Source of the DNA: Thereva unica
Lineage: Eukaryota; Arthropoda; Insecta; Diptera; Therevidae
Reading direction: 5' to 3'
NCBI GenBank assembly: GCA_949987705.1
Contig: OX465283.1
Location: 91,127,813 to 91,191,812 of the forward strand
Length of the DNA stretch: 64,000 nt
In this document: in pieces, positions 43,748 to 54,736 of the stretch
How positions within the stretch are numbered: the stretch's first letter is position 1
Layout: every line of letters begins with the position of its first letter
Notes under the pieces: generated by a model
Database searches by the model: none
What the model was told of the DNA's origin: nothing
What the model saw: the letters and a program-made list of their open reading frames with translations, nothing else
Translations under genes and position numbers: made by a program

Positions 43748-44532
43748 CACAGTGGTCGAAAAAGCCTATTTACGCGGACATTAACAAAAAAAAAACATTC
43801 TCAGAAATCCTAAATAAAAGGCATATTTTAGTAGGTAAATGTGTATTATATGCGATTTTATATACCAAAACGAAAATTCTAGCAAGCAGTCGGGTAGAGC
43901 CGACCGCAAACATCAACCATTGATAAATTTCTTAGTCACGCCTTTTCGTTCGCTGCAAAACATTGTTTTTTAAGATTAAATAAAAGTGTGTTGTGATTGA
44001 TCTGAGAGCCAAAGTTGTTATATAATTATGTCTTCTTACTCTTCAAGTAAGTAATTCAATTATTGTAAGTATTGTATATTGTATATGTTTTAGTTACTTT
44101 ATACGATTTTGTGACGTTTGATAAAAACGCCTTTATATTTCCATTTACCTCACTTTGGTGGAGTAGAAAAAAAAGCCCGTTTTGTTTCATCCTAAATTTT
44201 ATATAATATTGTAGTATAATAAGTAAACTCTTTAAAAAAAGTTGTCCCTGGGGTCGGAGGTCCTCGGAAGTATCGGAATATCGTCAATGAATATAACTCA
44301 GTGAGTGAAGAATCCGGAAGTGAAGTAGAGCTAAATGTATAATAAAATGTTTTTTTTGTTTTTTTGTTTTTTAAAGAATTTTATTTTATTATTCACTCTT
44401 TTACTTATTTTTATTATGTATAATTGGTCAGTACATTAAATAGCACCTGTTACGAGCAATGCACATGGTTCGAAATATTTTATTCTTAATTTTAAGAAAT
44501 GTCCCCCTAAAATGTCTGTTTCGACCACTGTG
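43748..44532. mobile_element. Transib-like element 2, 785 bp
   Basis: Ends CACAGTGGTCGAAAAAGCC and, inverted, CACAGTGGTCGAAACAGAC, sharing 14 bases and starting with the CACAGTG heptamer. CGATG lies on both sides (43743-43747 and 44533-44537), a 5-bp duplication. Inside, ATGTCTTCTTACTCTTCAAG|GTAAGT-like sequence near 44028-44052 (a short first exon with donor) and, near 44248-44340, a coding-looking C-terminus (GPRKYRNIVNEYNSVSEESG, SEVELNV, stop, then AATAAAATG) suggest an internally deleted copy that kept the ends of a transposase-like gene. That last point is inference. Confidence 0.75.
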
Positions 44533-44837
44533 CGATGGCTCTGTATTGAGATTAATATAAACTTCAGGGCGCTATTGCAGCTCTTTTAAATTTTGTTCTA
44601 GCAATTATTAAAAGAGGTAAATTAACGAAATGAGAAGAAAAAATTAATTGTGCCGAGAGCTCCTCGGTCAGCTTCAAACGGGCCCACCAACAAAAATTGG
44701 CTGTAATCGCCTATTGCCTTTTGAAATTCGATGAAGAGTAGCGTGGAAAAACCCAACGACAGCCACTTTTCCAACGACGAACTGTACGTTAGAATGCTTT
44801 AGCTTGCTGTCTTTTATTTTTCCCTTCTGCCATTCCT

Positions 44838-44933
44838 TGTAATACTGAAAAGAAAAACTTCTTGGCGCGAAATCGACGATTTTTATTAACACATGATATC
44901 ATCGTTGCACCTAAGTTTTTCTTTTCAGTATTA
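44838..44933. repeat. Perfect inverted repeat around a 50-base loop
   Basis: TAATACTGAAAAGAAAAACT and AGTTTTTCTTTTCAGTATTA face each other. CTGAAAAGAAAAAAACC near 45183 echoes it. It may be abutting ends of two transposon copies. Confidence 0.65.
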
Positions 44934-45310
44934 CAAAAAAAGTTTTTTCAAATTTCACGCTTTCGACATGGTTTTCTGTAGATTTTGGCATGCTGAAAAC
45001 GATCCCGTTGTCAGATTTGCCCTATCATTCCATAGTTTTGAGATATTTAACGCGCAAAAGTGCAAAAAACACGCTTTTTGGCACTTTTAGGTTAGGATTG
45101 CTCAAAATCCTGACGTGATAGGGCAATTTGGCCAACGGATTCGGATTCAGCGCGAAAAAATACTTGGAATATGACTATTGGACTGAAAAGAAAAAAACCT
45201 TGCAGGCCTGTGAATCAATAAATGAGAGTTCATCGATTTTACAATTTTGACTATTACTGAGAGGAAGTAAATATGCGCCGATTTTAAGTAAAATGTAGCG
45301 TACTTAGCAC

Positions 45311-45618
45311 CGGTTTCACAGTGAGAGCTTAGGTATAGAAATTAACTTAAGTTACACTCAAGTATGAATGGCGGTTTCACAGTTGCAACTTAATATAACT
45401 TAACTGGCAGTTTCTCTATTCTTAAGTTTTTCTTAAATCAGAATGTATAGAAAATTCAAATGTCAGCTGATTGCCAGTACATTTCAAGGAAAGCGCGATT
45501 GAAAGGAAACTTTACATCTAAAGTTCGGCTATTGAAAGATCATAATTTACAATATTGAAGTGCTGTCATAAGAAACAATTATAATAGTAAGAAGAAGAGA
45601 AAATGCCCTGTGAAACCG
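45311..45618. mobile_element. Possible MITE
   Basis: Left CCGGTTTCACAGTGAGAGC and right CCCTGTGAAACCGA could be inverted ends; an internal GGCGGTTTCACAGTTGCAAC complicates the picture. No duplication confirmed. Confidence 0.3.
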
Positions 45619-46837
45619 AATTTGAAAATTTACTAGGCCAAACATATTTGGAAAGCTCAATTTTACGATTTTCCGTATTACGTGGCATTACCCTACCTTC
45701 AACTAAGTCAGAAAATAACAAAATAGGAATTTTTGTTGATAAGAATGAATAATAAAAAAACGATCAGAAAAGGTTTCAACAACAAATCATCGCAGAATGT
45801 TATATAAAAACCCTTGGTTTGAAGAAAAGCAAATAAATGGTTGTTGTGGGTGCAGTTTTTAAATTAAATATAAATTCAAAGTGTCATCTTTCACAAACAT
45901 TCTTTTTTCTTTCCAAAGGGCAAAACTTTCTCTTACAAAATCACCATATTGTCCATATTGCATTCATATACATTTTTTGTATTTCGAAAAACCTTACGTA
46001 GGCTTCTAGTTCAAAGTCGAAAATGAACAAAAGAAAATGTCTTGCTCCGAAAGATTATCAAGAAATCGTGTCAAAAGTAATTTTAAATGTTAATTTATGA
46101 AACAAATCACGTAAAGAGTCGCTGATCTTGGCACTGCAGCCAAGAGCGTTTTGCTCACTTTGCCATCCTTGCTGCTTTCTTTTATCTGTCTGCGAACATT
46201 TGTTTACTATTTTTCTTCAGTTAATATGTAAATGAGAATTTAAAATTCACTGTATATGTTGAGTGGCGCACACCTCGCCAAGGTATGTCTTCTGAAATGA
46301 TTGCAAGAAATAGATTCGAAAAAGTAGGATGATCAGAAAGCCTAAGTGGTACACGTGCATGCTCGTATGCATTACAGTTTCATCATAAGTAGTTGAGGAC
46401 AAAGTAGATTATGCAGCCGTGCGAATATGGGGGTCATTCTTTACAAAGCGGACACTTTTTGACTGACTGATTTTTGGTTAGATTGAACTTTTTTGCAAAC
46501 TTTACTGACAAAATGGTCACCCACCTTGAGAACTGTTCCATATCTCATAAAGTTGGTGAATTGTGGTCGATTTTTAAATGGTAATTTCTAGGGATATATT
46601 GGACGTAGAGAGTTGATTTTCTTTAAATTTAGATAGTTGATAACATTAGTTTTTGAAGCCAAACAGTTTTAATGAGCGGATCACATTGCATGGTAGAATA
46701 ACAATTATCACGCTTCGTCGAGGAGGCCACCGCTCGATTTTAAATCTTTACGGGACATTAGCCTCTTATTTTGATTTGTTTTGCTGTTTCTGTTTAAACA
46801 AATATAATAATTTTTATAACTGTAAGAAACAAGTAAT
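45619..46837. other. No gene seen
   Basis: Unique sequence; nothing recognised on either strand. Confidence 0.4.
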
Positions 46838-47207
46838 GGGGTAAGGCGCCTGGGTACCATCGCAAAGGCCCCGGGTTGGTATCCCGGCAGCACCATGGTC
46901 CTTCGCCTTTCCCATTTCCCCCACCTACATAACTTTCCTTCTTTCTTCCTCCCTCTTTAGATTCATGATTCTTCCTGTCATAGCCTTCCCTAGCACTTTC
47001 CCGCCCCCAAGCCAAGTCACCGATTAGTTGATGGGATTCAACTCGTTTCAGGAGGCATAACATTCCAGCGAGTTGTTTCTCGAATTCTCGATGCCCCGAT
47101 ATCAAAGTGTCGATAATAATGGTTGGGAGTAGGTGGAATAAATATATCGCGGCTAGTTGTGGCATTTCTTTCCTTCCGACTAGAGCTACTGTTCGACATA
47201 GCACTCT

Positions 47208-47212
<5 letters not shown>
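46838..47212 (+). repeat. SINE family 1 copy, 3' truncated at a (TA)n tract
   Basis: Head with degenerate boxes (GGGGTAAGGCGCCTGGG, GGCCCCGGGTTGGTATCCCG), body (TTTCAGGAGGCATAACATTC, CGAGTTGTTTCTCGAATTC) and CCGACTAGAGCTACTGTTCG; the tail after GCACTCTTG is replaced by (TA)n. Confidence 0.88.

Positions 47213-47290
<78 letters not shown>
47213..47290. repeat. (TA)n microsatellite
   Basis: About 78 bases of pure TA. Similar tracts lie at 47727-47762, 48002-48041, 48291-48348, 48607-48670, 50647-50720, 51106-51131, 53370-53440, 60711-60783 and 61156-61198. Open frames of alternating I and Y through them are artefacts. Confidence 0.97.
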
Positions 47291-47294
<4 letters not shown>

Positions 47295-47723
47295 GTAAAG
47301 GTCGTAGCATAATAGTTGTTAGACATTACTGATAGGAAATTGTCCAAGCTTTCCAATTTTGTAAAACAAAATATTGGTTTATTACGTATTTTTTGGAGAA
47401 AAAGGTGGTTGAAGTGGAAATTTTAGTGAAAAAAAAACAAAATTTTGTCTTTGATGACTCATAACTCTGGATGTTGGTGGGTTGACCCCTTGACTTTTAC
47501 AGATTTAGATAGGTAGGAGTAATGCGTAGATTGATGTCTTATTCATTAAAATATCTAAAAAGGTGACAAAAATACAGAGTAATATGTAAACCTCTACCAA
47601 AAAAACTTCAAAACGCCATATCTCGAAAACGAAAAGAGGTACCCCCCCCACTTTTACTTTTTTTGCGATAATTTTTTATGTACTATTTGCCATTTTCCTT
47701 TGTACCATGAGGAACGGAACACC

Positions 47724-47726
<3 letters not shown>
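47291..47726 (-). mobile_element. MITE with CAGGGTGTTCC end, left end lost
   Basis: Right end ...GGAACACCCTG followed by TA, reading CAGGGTGTTCCGTTCC on the minus strand. The interior (AGGAAATTGTCCAAGCTTTC, GAAAAAGGTGGTTGAAG) is shared with 37300-37600 and 53994-54203. The left end disappears into the preceding (TA)n. Confidence 0.65.
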
Positions 47727-47762
<36 letters not shown>

Positions 47763-47764
<2 letters not shown>

Positions 47765-47993
47765 GTTGTAGATAGGTGGAGGAATTCTGCGTGCACTGGT
47801 AATAACCATGAAAATAGGTTATGCGGTTAACAAAAATACAGGGTGATATGTAAAACTTTAGTAAAAAAAACTTCAAAACGCCCTAGCGGCTAAACCGTTG
47901 CGATTTCCCCCCCCCCACACATACGATTTTTTGTTCGTCTATCCAAGACCTATCCACAGCCGGCCGCTTCGTAAGTTTATGTGGGACACCCTG
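47763..47993 (-). mobile_element. MITE with CAGGGTGTCCC end, truncated
   Basis: Reverse complement of 53441-53640: CAGGGTGTCCCACATAAACT, GCGGCCGGCTGTGGATAGG, CCACCTATCTACAACGG. Flanked by (TA)n on both sides. Confidence 0.75.
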
Positions 47994-48000
47994 TATATAT

Positions 48001-48041
<41 letters not shown>

Positions 48042-48044
<3 letters not shown>

Positions 48045-48287
48045 TGAGCATCAATATAAAGTTAACACAAATTCCCCTTTTTTATTTTGAGCCTTTTAGG
48101 GAGCCTCCAGGACCCCCTTAGAGGCAAATGCGGATTTTTAAATTATTTTTTAATTGTAGTAGAGACTGTTACGAAGATTTTAAGGGGTCGTGTAGCCTCC
48201 TCCGATTTTTTTTGAGGAGGTAAAAACGTGGATTTTTAGTGTATTTTTGTTGTTGAGCCTTTTGTGTTAACTTTATATTGATGCTCA

Positions 48288-48290
<3 letters not shown>
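48042..48290. mobile_element. Tc1/mariner-type MITE, 249 bp
   Basis: Inverted ends CAGTGAGCATCAATATAAAG then TTAACACAAA on both sides (about 30 bp), bounded by TA. The CAGT start and TA target fit Tc1/mariner. Confidence 0.85.
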
Positions 48291-48348
<58 letters not shown>

Positions 48349-48351
<3 letters not shown>

Positions 48352-48603
48352 CACTCTTAGAATGAAACTGACCTTATTCAAAAATTATAATTTGAGAGAA
48401 ATGAACAAGAAAGTACAGTGTTCATGCATAGGTGAATAGTGCGATGAACAAAAGTGACCTATATATACGTAGTCCCCTTTTTTACACATAATTCGGGCTA
48501 TTTCTCACCCTAGAGTTTAAGAGTTAGAGGGCTTTTTAAGGGTCAGTTTATATCAAATGAAGTTAAAGGAATTTTGAGTTAGGTCACTTTCATTCTAAGT
48601 GTG

Positions 48604-48606
<3 letters not shown>
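48349..48606. mobile_element. TIR MITE, 258 bp
   Basis: Inverted ends TCGCAC(T/A)CTTAGAATGAA then A(C/G)TGACCT, bounded by TA and sitting between two (TA)n tracts. Confidence 0.82.
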
Positions 48607-48671
<65 letters not shown>

Positions 48672-50644
48672 CAAGGCATGAAAACCGTAACCGGAATCCA
48701 ACCGATAACCCCTAAAAACCGAAACGATTGGAAAAACCGGAACCGTAACCGGACCGATATAAAAATTTTAATGTAAGACCGATAACCGTGACCGAAACAA
48801 ACGGTTCCCGGTTATATATCGGTTTTCTATTTATCATATGATTTCAAAATCTTTTGAAATTTTGACCAAAACAGAAAATCGGGTTTTAAATTTCTTAAAC
48901 GAGTATTAATTCATTGTCCCAAATTTGTCTAGAACAAAGAACGGATTTACCTCTTTTGAGGATTAAAGATCTTATTTCATAAAACTATTTAAAACAGTTT
49001 TTCTAAGAAAAATATTTGTGTTTCCAAGAACACTTTTTATCTAAAAATAAAACAAAAATGTTACTATTTTTAGAAATAAAATTTTGTACACTTTTTTGTA
49101 ATAAAATAATAACAATTTTTTTGTAAAGAAATAATATTGAATTTGAAAAACATTCATTATTTCAAATTGAAATTCACTCTGTTTAAATGTGAGTTGAATG
49201 AATTGAAATGTGTCGAATAAAATTCATCATTTTCTTGTTGTGACCGTTGAGATGACTTCTCGGCTTTGTTTTCTTTTCCGGCAAACACCTGTTATTGAGC
49301 TCGAGAAACCGAAACTTATCAGTCAATCCAATCATTTTGAGATTTGGGAAAAAGCAAACCAAAATTATCAGAATGAAATCACCCCGAAGAAAAAAAGGAA
49401 GTTAGATGTTTCAGACCAGCCCACCAGTACTAGTAAAACAATTCCTGAAAATGTCACCGTTCTTCTGAACGAACACAAAATCCCGAAGTCTATGATTGAT
49501 TGCGCCACTCGCTGGAGTTCCACATTTGACATGCTGCAATCCTTCTTGGTCCCAGAGTTATAAGATTTCTGCAAAAATCTTGCTGCTGCCAACAAAATTT
49601 TCTCCATAAGTGGACCAACCTTGGAGAAGATCAAAGAGATAGTTAAAGTTTTACAACAGTCGAAAACCGCAACTGTACGAATGCAAAGTGAACTACTCAC
49701 TATGGGTGACTTTTATGGAATCTGAATGCAATGCAAGATTGACACCAACAAAATTTCATATGCCATGTCTCGACGTCTGATCAGTGAAATGGAAAAACGC
49801 GAAAAGCAACTTTTTACCAATGAGGCCTCTCTTGCTGCCATTTACCTCGACTTGAGGTATCAAATTATTTTGTCGTCGATTCAAAAGGAGCAAGCCGTCG
49901 ATACGTTGACTAAATTGTACTGAAAGATGCACGAGGCGGAGAAACAATCGGATCAAAACACTGCATCGCGCAGATCGTGCAGTTCTGTTAGGCTTAGAAA
50001 AAGACAGAGAGTTCTTCGACGAGTCTCCACATACTTCATCTCCAGCTAACGAAATTCGACCTCTTTTGTTAGAGTTTGGGAAGATGAAAATATTGGACAG
50101 AAATATTAACATTCTTTTTTGGTGGCAAGAAGAACGCTTGCGTAAACCACACTTGTTCGAATTGTCCAAAGTCGCGTTAGCTGTGCCACCTACTCAAGTA
50201 AGCGTCGAAAGATTATTTTCTGGTCTCAAGTTTTTGATCGGTCACTATCGGTATGAAGAACGACGCCGTTGATGCGATTTCGTTAATCCGAACCAATCAG
50301 CGTTTCAGCGGTGCGAGTTATTTTTAATTTGTTATTAACTTTGTTACAACTAGTTTATTAAATTTGTTACAACTAGTACACAAACCACATTTGACACTGT
50401 AAATTTAAGTGTGTACATTTATTAATTGTATGAAAAAAATAAAGAAAGTCAACATTGTAAAATTTAAAATTGGATTTGAAAAACTTTGTACCTAAGACCG
50501 TTAAACAGACCGAAAAAAATAACGGTACCCGAAAAAGTGAAAAAGTTCAGTGAAAAAATGAAAAACCCGACCGATAACCGTAACCGAAATAAAAAAATAA
50601 CCCGACCCGTAACCGGACCGAAATTCGTTTCGGTTTTCATGCCT

Positions 50645-50646
<2 letters not shown>
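48672..50646 (+). mobile_element. hAT transposon with decayed transposase, 1975 bp
   Basis: Ends CAAGGCATGAAAACCGTAAC and, inverted, CAAGGCATGAAAACCGAAAC. The target is (TA)n, flanks ATATATAG and ATATATAT (7 of 8). Both subterminal zones are packed with ACCGTAACCGGA/GACCGATAACCG motifs (48683-48800 and 50500-50640), likely transposase binding sites. Confidence 0.85.
49210..50272 (+). pseudogene. hAT transposase, dead
   Basis: Fragments in order: a basic stretch TPKKKRKLD; IDCATRWSSTFDMLQSFL, the family's D-x-x-T-R-W-x-S-T motif; then, after a stop near 49561, FCKNLAAANKIF; after a stop near 49723, LAAIYLDLRY, matching the FLDPRYK block; after a stop near 49921 and a frame change, ALAVPPTQVSVERLFSGLKF, the C-terminal hAT dimerisation motif (LAVPASSxxSERxFS). 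An intact hAT transposase is about 550-650 residues with an N-terminal BED finger, not seen here. Three stops and a frameshift make it non-functional. It cut and pasted its own element via the now mutated DDE fold. Confidence 0.88.
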
Positions 50647-50721
<75 letters not shown>

Positions 50722-50722
<1 letters not shown>

Positions 50723-51105
50723 TAGCTGGGACCCGGTGCGCCTACGCTGCACCCATAAGTCAATAGTAAACCATCCATTGACTTAATATTTTTCGAGATA
50801 TGAATTTTACACAGATGAAATGCCTCAAAGAACATGGGTCTTGCGTCGGCCGCCATGAATCGGTATATTGAGTCTACTACATTGCTTATTGTATTCCACT
50901 TATCATACCCTTTCATTTGATACCCATGTTGAGGGGATTGTGAAGAAAGTGGTAATCCGGCCTCTTTAGACGGCCGCCATGGATCTAAAGATATATTTTG
51001 TATACTACATTGCTTATTGTATTCTACTTATCATACCCTTTCATTTGATACCCATGTCGAGGTGGTTGTGAAGAAAGTGGTAATTCGGCCTCTAAAGATA
51101 TAGTA
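50722..51105 (-). mobile_element. Helitron 3' portion 1
   Basis: On the minus strand it ends GGCGCACCGGGTCCCAGCTAG before a T: a CTAG end preceded by a GC hairpin. Inside are two units related to the 128-bp repeat of the next element (TTTCATTTGATACCCATG, GGCCGCCATGGATCTAAAG). The 5' end is lost in (TA)n. Confidence 0.7.
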
Positions 51106-51131
51106 TATATATATATATATATATATATATA

Positions 51132-52884
51132 CTAGCAAAAACCCGCGTGCGTTGCAACGCCTTTCAATAAAATAAGATTATGGGGATACAGTCTGCGATA
51201 TGAAAAAGCTATATGTAGTGAAAAAAGAACAAATCTGGGAAAATTGATTTTGGGAGATGACCGCCATGGACTAAATGATATATTGAGTATACTATATTGC
51301 CTATGGTGTTCTATTTATCACACTCTTTCATTTGATACCCATGTCGAAGGGGTGGTGAAGAAAATATTAATCCGCCCTCTTGAGATGGCCGCTATGGACC
51401 AAACGATATATTGAGTATACTATATTGCATATGGTGTTCTACTTATCATACTCTCTCATTTGATACCCATCTCGAAGGGGTTGTGAAGAAAATGGTAATC
51501 CGCCCTCTTGAGATGACCGCCATGTACCAAACGATATATTGAGTATACTATATTGCATATGGTGTTCTACTTATCATACTCTCTCATTTGATACCCATCT
51601 CGAAAGGGTTGTGAAGAAAATGGTAATCCGCCCTCTTGAGATGACCGCCATGTACCAAACGATATATTGAGTATACTATATTGCTTATGGTGTTCTACTT
51701 TTCATAGCCTTTCATTTGATACCCATGTCTCGGGTGTGGTGAATAAAATGGTAACCCGCCCTCTTGAGATGGCCGCCATGAATCTAAAGACATAGTCTAT
51801 GCCATTCTTCTTATAATGCCCTTTCATTTGATACCAATGTCGAGGGGGTAGTGAAGAAAATGAGTATATTATATTGCTTATGGTGTTCTACTTATCATAC
51901 CCTTTCATTTGAAATCCATGTCGAGGGGTGTGAAGATAATGGTAATCCAACCTCTGGAGATGGCCGCTATGGACCAAACGATATATTGAGTATACTATAT
52001 TGCTTATGTGTTTTACTTATCACACTCTCTCATTTGATACCCATCTCGAAGTGGTTGTGAAGAATATGGTAATCAGCCCGCTTGAGATGATCGCCATGGA
52101 CCAAACGATATATTGAGTATACTATATTGTCTATGGTGTTCTACTTATCATAATCTTTCATTTGATATCCATGTCGAAGGTGTTGTGAAGAAAATGGTAA
52201 TCCGCATTCTTGAGGTGGCCGCTATGGACCAAGTGACATATTGAGTATACTATATTGCTTATATTGTTCTACTTATCATACTCTTTCATTGGATACCCAT
52301 TTCGAAGGGGTTGTGAAGAAAATGGTCATCTGCTCTCTTGAGATGACTGCCATGGACCAAACGATATATTGAGTATACTATATTGCCTTTGGTGTTCTAC
52401 TTACCAAACCCTTTCATTTGATATCCATGTCGAGGGGTTGTAAAGAAGATGGTAATCCGCCCTCTTGAGATGGCTGCTATGGACCAAACGCCTGCTTTTC
52501 TGTTGAAATTTTTTTGCTATAAACCTCACGGAGCCCGAGACCTTTCCAACGAATGCAAAACCGTGGAAATCGGGGGCCAGTTCGTGTATGTCGAAAACGA
52601 AAATTTTTTTTCGTCTCGGGTTCGCGTAAGTCGAAAAAATTGAAAATTTTCGTCTGAAGCCGACGAAAGGCACTCGAAAGCTCTTGGGTTATCGAGTTTT
52701 TGCATTAGGACACGAACAATTTTCTTTCGACTTACGCGAACGCTAAAATTTTTGTCGACAAAATTTTTCGACTTCCAATTTTTTTCGACCGACTATCGTC
52801 GTTCGCCATACACGAACCCGCCCCGGATCGTGCGTTCTGGAATTATAGCGTCAGGAAGGAAAACCCGACTTATTTTTATATTAT
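51132..52884 (-). mobile_element. Helitron 2 with an internal 128-bp tandem array
   Basis: Minus-strand 3' end GCGTTGCAACGCACGCGGG, TTTTTGCTAG, with a clear hairpin GCGTTGCAACGC. The interior is about nine tandem units of 128 bp (TATTGAGTATAC at 51281, 51409, 51537 and 51665) carrying TCATTTGATACCCAT and CCGCCCTCTTGAGATG. The right part (52490-52880) holds CGACTTACGCGAACGC inverted repeats and, at the 5' end, AAAAATAAGTCGGG and TTCCTTCCTGACGC, common in insect Helitrons. The 5' TC is degenerate. Confidence 0.75.
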
Positions 52885-52885
52885 A

Positions 52886-53365
52886 CTAGCAAAAACCCGC
52901 GTGCGTTGCAACGCCTTTCAATAAAATAAGATTATGGGGACACAGTCTGCGATAGGAAAAAGCTATAGTGAAAAAATAACAAATCTGTGAAAATTGATTT
53001 TGGGAGATGACCGCCATGGACCAAATGATATATTGAGTATACTATATTGCCTATGGTGTTCTACTTATCATACTCTTTCATCTGATACCCATGTCGAAGG
53101 GGTTGTGAAGAAAATATTAATCCGCCCTCTTGAGATGGCCGCTATGGACCAAACGATATATTGAGTATACTATATTGCATATGGTGTTCTACTTATCATA
53201 CTCTCTCATTTGATACCCATCTCGAAGGGGTAGCGAAGAAAATGGTAATCCGCCCTCTTGAGATGACCGCCATGTACCAAACGATATATTGAGTATACTA
53301 TATTGCTTATGGTGTTCTACTTATCATACTCTTTCATTTGATACCCATGTCGTAGTGCTTGTGAA

Positions 53366-53369
<4 letters not shown>
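52886..53369 (-). mobile_element. Helitron 3, 5' truncated
   Basis: Its 3' end is the same as Helitron 2 (GCGTTGCAACGCACGCGGG, TTTTTGCTAG) and lies directly against the 5' end of Helitron 2. It has about three 128-bp units, then is cut by (TA)n. Confidence 0.75.
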
Positions 53370-53436
<67 letters not shown>

Positions 53437-53440
53437 TATA

Positions 53441-54203
53441 CAGGGTGTCCCACATAAACTTACAAAGCGGCCGGCTGTGGATAGGTCTTGGATGGGGAGG
53501 GGAAATCGTAACGGTTTAGCCGCTAGAGCGTTTTGAAGTTTTTTTGCTAAAGTTTTACATATCACCCTGTATTTTTGTAACCGTATAACCTATTTTCATG
53601 GTTATGCACGCAGAATTCCTCCACCTATCTACAACGGTAAAAACAATGGTCCTATCTTACCAACTTTTGGAGTTATGAATCGCCAAATTTCAAAATTTTG
53701 TTATTTTTTCACTAAAATTTCTACTAAAACCACCTTTTTTTCCAAAAAATACGTGATAACCCAATATTTTTTTTTAATAAAATTGGAAATCTTGGACAAT
53801 TTCCTATGAATAATGTAATACTACTTATACGCTACGGCCTCCAGTTTTGAAGTTATAATCATTTTTAATGTTGAAATTGGCTGTATTTCGTCCTTCTTTA
53901 GTACTTTTCCATCTGAGCTTTATCGAAAAGTACAAATAAGCATCAAATTAGGCAAATTTTAACATTAAAATTGCTTACAACTTCAAAAGGAAAGGCCCTA
54001 GCGTAAAAGTTATAAATTATTCTTAGGAAATTGTCCAAACTTTCCAATTTTATTTAAAAAAATATTGGTTTATCACGTATTTTTTGGAGAAAAAGGTGGT
54101 TTTAGTAGAAATTTTAGTGGAAAAATAACAAAATTTTGACTTTGGCGATTCATAACTGCAAAAGTTGGTAAGATAGGACCATTGTTTTTACCGTTGTAGA
54201 TAG
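53441..54203. mobile_element. MITE/foldback with CAGGGTGTCCC end and 210-bp inverted arms
   Basis: Starts CAGGGTGTCCCACATAAACT after TA. Arms 53625-53839 and 53994-54203 are reverse complements (CTATCTACAACGGTAAAAAC, CCAACTTTTG(G/C)AGTTATGAA, GCTA(C/G)GGCC). The second outer end is missing. Confidence 0.75.
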
Positions 54204-54339
54204 CAATCTGGCTTTCGCAAACACCATAGCTGTTCCACTGCCCTCCTAAAAGTGACGTCTGATATTCGAAAGTCGCTTGACCAACATCACATTTGCTGCT
54301 TATTGTTGCTCGATTTCTCAAAAGCTTTTGATAGTTTAG
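54204..54339. other. Unassigned spacer
   Basis: Carries the start of a minus-strand frame (54321-54073; YQTSLLGGQWNSYGVCESQI) that then runs into the foldback arm. It may be an exon scrap; not called. Confidence 0.3.
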
Positions 54340-54718
54340 TGTTTGTTTTGTGTGAATAAAAAAACACTAAGTATTCTTAACAAACCAAATACTTTATTGT
54401 GTACACTATATGTATAATTGTTATTTAATATTGTATAGTTAACTTAATATTTTTATTGAACAATGATATATTTAGATCGCACGCGTCTGGCAAGATGTCG
54501 AACTCGGGAGTGAGAGACGGAGAGAAAAAAAGAATGGAGATGCCGGAAATTGGCTGTCTCGATAAACACGATCGGGACGGAACGGGACACGGGAAGATCA
54601 CTGAACTTTGAGTTCGGTGATCGAGATAGTGTTCCGATTGATCGTGTTTATCGTTTTCGGAATATGTTGTGCGACTTTGTGTGAAACTTAATAATTAAGT
54701 TTGTACGCAGTCGCCACA
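54340..54718 (-). repeat. 3' LTR of the CsRn1-type retrotransposon
   Basis: On the minus strand a G-run polypurine tract (GGGGGGGGAGTA) at about 54719-54730 is followed by TGTGGCGACTGCGTACAAAC, the LTR start. Several AATAAA follow. The end near ...CACAAAACAAACA (54340) is estimated, since no 5' LTR is available for comparison. Confidence 0.7.
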
Positions 54719-54736
54719 TACTCCCCCCCCGTAGCG

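Noticed and set aside
45311..45618. Confident MITE call
   Set aside because: Ends only partly match and no duplication is seen; kept at low confidence.
47038..47332. Poly-IY open frames in TA tracts (also 47676, 48169, 50501 and 53289)
   Set aside because: Alternating TA gives IYIY in all frames without stops; no coding meaning.
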